A stretch of DNA of 8,136 nucleotides, taken from positions 1 to 8,136 of the forward strand of contig JAAZJV010000240.1 in NCBI GenBank assembly GCA_012800135.1. Reading direction: 5' to 3'. Position 1 is the first letter of the stretch. Every line of letters begins with the position of its first letter. Below the pieces are notes generated by a model. That model was not told the DNA's origin, did no database searches, and saw only the letters and a program-made list of their open reading frames with translations. The stretch is from Clostridiaceae bacterium. GTDB lineage: Bacteria; Bacillota; Clostridia; Saccharofermentanales; DTU023. Shown here in pieces: positions 6,636 to 8,136 of the stretch. A program made the translations under genes and the position numbers.

Positions 6636-6887
6636 TTACTCTGAAGTATAGGGCATCAGCGCGACGTGACGAGCACGGCGAATCGCGCGCGTCAGAGCGC
6701 GCTGATGTTTCGCGCAAGTACCGGTCATGCGGCGAGGCAATATTTTGTAATTCTCGGCGACGTAGCGTTGAAGGACGTTGACATCCTTGTAATCAATGTG
6801 ATCTGTATGATCTGCGCAAAAAACACAATACTTTTTGCGGCTGAAGCGCTGTTTTTGAAATCCGCCTCGTTTTTTTCCATTAGACAT
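6636..6887 (-). CDS. rpsR: Small ribosomal subunit protein bS18 (zinc-ligand form)
   Basis: This 83-residue 30S protein binds the central domain of 16S rRNA as a partner of S6, whose gene lies in the same cluster. Core signatures are [28 protein letters not shown] (30-57) and [14 protein letters not shown] (about 67-80). Four potential zinc ligands are present: C21 and C24 (CVFC), C58 and H61 (CAKH). This is the C+ form of S18, where many relatives have lost the cysteines. The N-terminus is basic ([16 protein letters not shown]). The ATG at 6887 has an AAGGAG ribosome binding site about nine bases upstream, and it lies 32 bp after ssb. Confidence 0.97.
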   Translation of the reverse strand: MSNGKKRGGFQKQRFSRKKYCVFCADHTDHIDYKDVNVLQRYVAENYKILPRRMTGTCAKHQRALTRAIRRARHVALMPYTSE

Positions 6888-6919
6888 AACATTAAACTCC
6901 TTAACTTAGGTAGGAAATA

Positions 6920-7378
6920 TTAGAAATCAAATGGCAGTGATGTATCATCAAGATCTACTTCAGGTAGAAAATCACTGCTGCCACTGTCAATCATTCTGGC
7001 GCCCTGTTGTGAAGATGACGCGTAATCATCTCTATCGTCACTCTGTCTTGACGTGCGTCTCGATTCACAGAACTCCACTTCGTTGACAATAACCTCGGTT
7101 GTATAACGACGTTGTCCGCTCTGATCCTCCCAGCTTCTGGGACGAATCGCACCTGACACCAGTATACGGTCACCTTTCTCGAAATAACGGTTCACAAATT
7201 CCGCCTGCTGGCGCCATGCCACACAGGGAATGAAATCGGCTTCATTCTTCCAGTTGCCGCCTTCATCTCTGCTCCGTCGATCACAAGCGACCGTAAAATT
7301 GCAAACAGAAATACCGCCTTGCGTCGTTCGAATCTCCGGATCGCGGGCAAGTCTTCCCATCAAAATAGCTTTATTCAT
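6920..7378 (-). CDS. ssb: Single-stranded DNA-binding protein
   Basis: This 152-residue protein coats single-stranded DNA as a tetramer and recruits replication and repair enzymes through its C-terminal tip. The OB fold covers about residues 1-105, starting MNKAILMGRLARDPE and including FIPCVAWRQQAEF (49-61), GDRILVSGAIRPRSW (69-83) and YTTEVIVNEVEF (92-103). A disordered linker rich in S, R and D follows (about 106-140). The tip reads DLDDTSLPFDF, so two residues (DF) follow the expected LPF. The ATG at 7378 has an AAAGGA ribosome binding site seven bases upstream. The rpsF-ssb-rpsR order is widely conserved and lets S6, SSB and S18 be made together. Confidence 0.97.
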   Translation of the reverse strand: MNKAILMGRLARDPEIRTTQGGISVCNFTVACDRRSRDEGGNWKNEADFIPCVAWRQQAEFVNRYFEKGDRILVSGAIRPRSWEDQSGQRRYTTEVIVNEVEFCESRRTSRQSDDRDDYASSSQQGARMIDSGSSDFLPEVDLDDTSLPFDF

Positions 7379-7406
7379 GCTGCTGTCCTTTCTCCATGCG
7401 CGCTTT

Positions 7407-7427
7407 GCCGGAATCCCAATGACCGGC
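7407..7427 (-). promoter_or_regulatory. Hairpin in the rpsF-ssb gap
   Basis: GCCGG and CCGGC arms (7407-7411 and 7423-7427) flank an 11-base loop in the 128-bp gap between rpsF and ssb. The stem starts 29 bp upstream of the ssb ATG. No T tract follows on the minus strand, so it is not an intrinsic terminator. It might affect mRNA processing or attenuation between the two genes. The rest of the gap shows no clear promoter. Confidence 0.3.
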
Positions 7428-7506
7428 GTACTGCGCTGATTCAGTTTTCAGGGTCGCTCTAAACCGCTCTCTCGTCGGCTTAAGAAGACACGTTATCGTT
7501 GACGGC

Positions 7507-8094
7507 CTATTTAACCTGTTCCTCGTCATCAGAGGAAACCTCATCGGGTTCTTCGACTTCTTCAGCTGCTTCAGCTGCTTCGGCAGGCATATCTTCCGTG
7601 TTAGCGGACGTATCGACCGCTACCGCCTCTTCCGCTGACTCCGGTACACTATCGGTCTCAGATTCTTCTGGCACCGGAGCGTCTCCCTCGGCCGCTTCTT
7701 CAGATGCTACGGCTGCCTCAGCAACGGCTTCCTGCTCCTTGGCTTTTTCTCGCTCTCGTTCCGCTTCTTCGTCTGCAATCGTACGGCGACCGGACGGCAT
7801 GAAAGATCCTTCTGCAAGCACGATAAGATAGCGCATCACCGCATCATTGATGCGGAGCAAACGCTCCAACTCGCTGGCGTGTTCCGGATTCATGTTGAAA
7901 TGGACAATGACATAGTAGCCTTCGCGTACATCTTGGATTTCATACGCCAGCCTGCGTCGACCCCACTCAACAATATCCGTAATCTCATCCGCGACAGATT
8001 CTACGAGTTCTTGAACACGCTGCATCTGCGCTTTCAACTGATCCGCCCTGAGCGTTCCGTTCAGGACATAAAGCAATTCATATTTTTTGGTCAT
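7507..8094 (-). CDS. rpsF: Small ribosomal subunit protein bS6 with long acidic C-terminal extension
   Basis: This 195-residue protein is about twice the usual S6 length (around 95-100). Residues 1-100 are the S6 core: YELLYVLNGTL (5-15), WGRRRLAYEIQDVREGYYVI (44-63) and ERLLRINDAVMRYLIV (77-92). S6 pairs with S18 on the 16S central domain. From about 104 to the end the sequence is low complexity, rich in Glu, Ala, Ser and Pro, first a charged helix-like part (ADEEAEREREKAKEQEAVAEAA) and then a disordered acidic tail ending SSDDEEQVK. Codon bias does not change visibly, and there is no frameshift. The ATG at 8094 has a strong GGGAGGAGGT ribosome binding site at 8114-8105. It is the first gene of the minus-strand block in this window. 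Confidence 0.96.
   Translation of the reverse strand: MTKKYELLYVLNGTLRADQLKAQMQRVQELVESVADEITDIVEWGRRRLAYEIQDVREGYYVIVHFNMNPEHASELERLLRINDAVMRYLIVLAEGSFMPSGRRTIADEEAEREREKAKEQEAVAEAAVASEEAAEGDAPVPEESETDSVPESAEEAVAVDTSANTEDMPAEAAEAAEEVEEPDEVSSDDEEQVK
7560..7586 (-). repeat. 9-bp tandem repeat in the rpsF tail
   Basis: Three consecutive 9-bp units (CTTCAGCTG, CTTCAGCTG, CTTCGGCAG on the plus strand) encode the AEAAEAAE stretch of the S6 tail. The first two are identical. This suggests that the acidic extension varies in length by replication slippage. Confidence 0.6.
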
Positions 8095-8136
8095 GGGTAA
8101 TTTTACCTCCTCCCGGACTCAATGGCTCTGTTTTCT
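8095..8136 (-). promoter_or_regulatory. rpsF leader with strong SD (truncated by the window edge)
   Basis: Only 42 nt of leader are visible. The SD GGGAGGAGGT (8114-8105) lies 10 nt before the ATG. GGTAA and TTACC arms of a palindrome (8096-8107) could fold into a small stem between SD and start. A CCGGG lies directly 5' of the SD. In several bacterial groups the S6-S18 complex binds a CCG-containing structure in the rpsF leader to autoregulate it; whether this is one cannot be told without the upstream sequence. Confidence 0.4.

Noticed and set aside
7376..7396. A tiny frame (MEKGQQHE) overlapping the ssb start
   Set aside because: Its ATG lies upstream of and overlaps the ssb ribosome binding site, and it is only eight codons long; chance is the simplest explanation.
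7499..7831. A 110-residue Ser/Ala-rich plus-strand frame opposite rpsF
   Set aside because: It is the antisense reading of the Glu/Ala-rich rpsF tail; low complexity removes stops and no ribosome binding site is seen.

Overview
The window looks like core chromosome from a Bacillota (probably Clostridia-like) bacterium. This rests on the Firmicutes-type tilS-hpt-ftsH series, strong AGGAGG-type ribosome binding sites on several genes and a mid-range GC content by eye. No mobile element, tRNA, rRNA or cas gene is visible. The order assignment is inference; I cannot name a genus.

Layout: the 3' end of murC (+ strand, cut by the window edge) occupies 1-470. A 359-bp convergent gap follows (471-829). 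The rest, 830-8094, is a minus-strand block. Read in the direction of transcription it is rpsF (S6), ssb, rpsR (S18), rplI (L9), dnaB, tilS, hpt, ftsH. This joins two gene groups that I recall as usually separate in Bacillota: the ribosomal/replication cluster rpsF-ssb-rpsR-rplI-dnaB and the cluster tilS-hpt-ftsH. rplI/dnaB and dnaB/tilS overlap at UGAUG and AUGA junctions without Shine-Dalgarno sequences, which suggests translational coupling. Two internal minus-strand promoters are likely, upstream of rplI and of hpt. They share an identical 12-base extended -10 element.

Together the genes supply translation (S6, S18, L9, tRNA-Ile lysidine modification), replication (SSB, replicative helicase), purine salvage (Hpt), membrane protein quality control (FtsH) and peptidoglycan precursor synthesis (MurC). 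Gene content is ordinary; the interesting signals are at fine scale. (1) A 27-bp repeat in the murC/ftsH gap copies the last seven codons and stop of ftsH twice more downstream of the gene. (2) The hpt start has a strong Shine-Dalgarno sequence 27 nt upstream, with a 10-bp hairpin filling the spacer so that SD and AUG flank the stem. (3) TilS carries an acidic insert of about 57 residues in its catalytic domain, built from a degenerate 54-bp tandem repeat. (4) SSB ends in LPFDF rather than the usual terminal PF. I found no clear new multi-gene system here.
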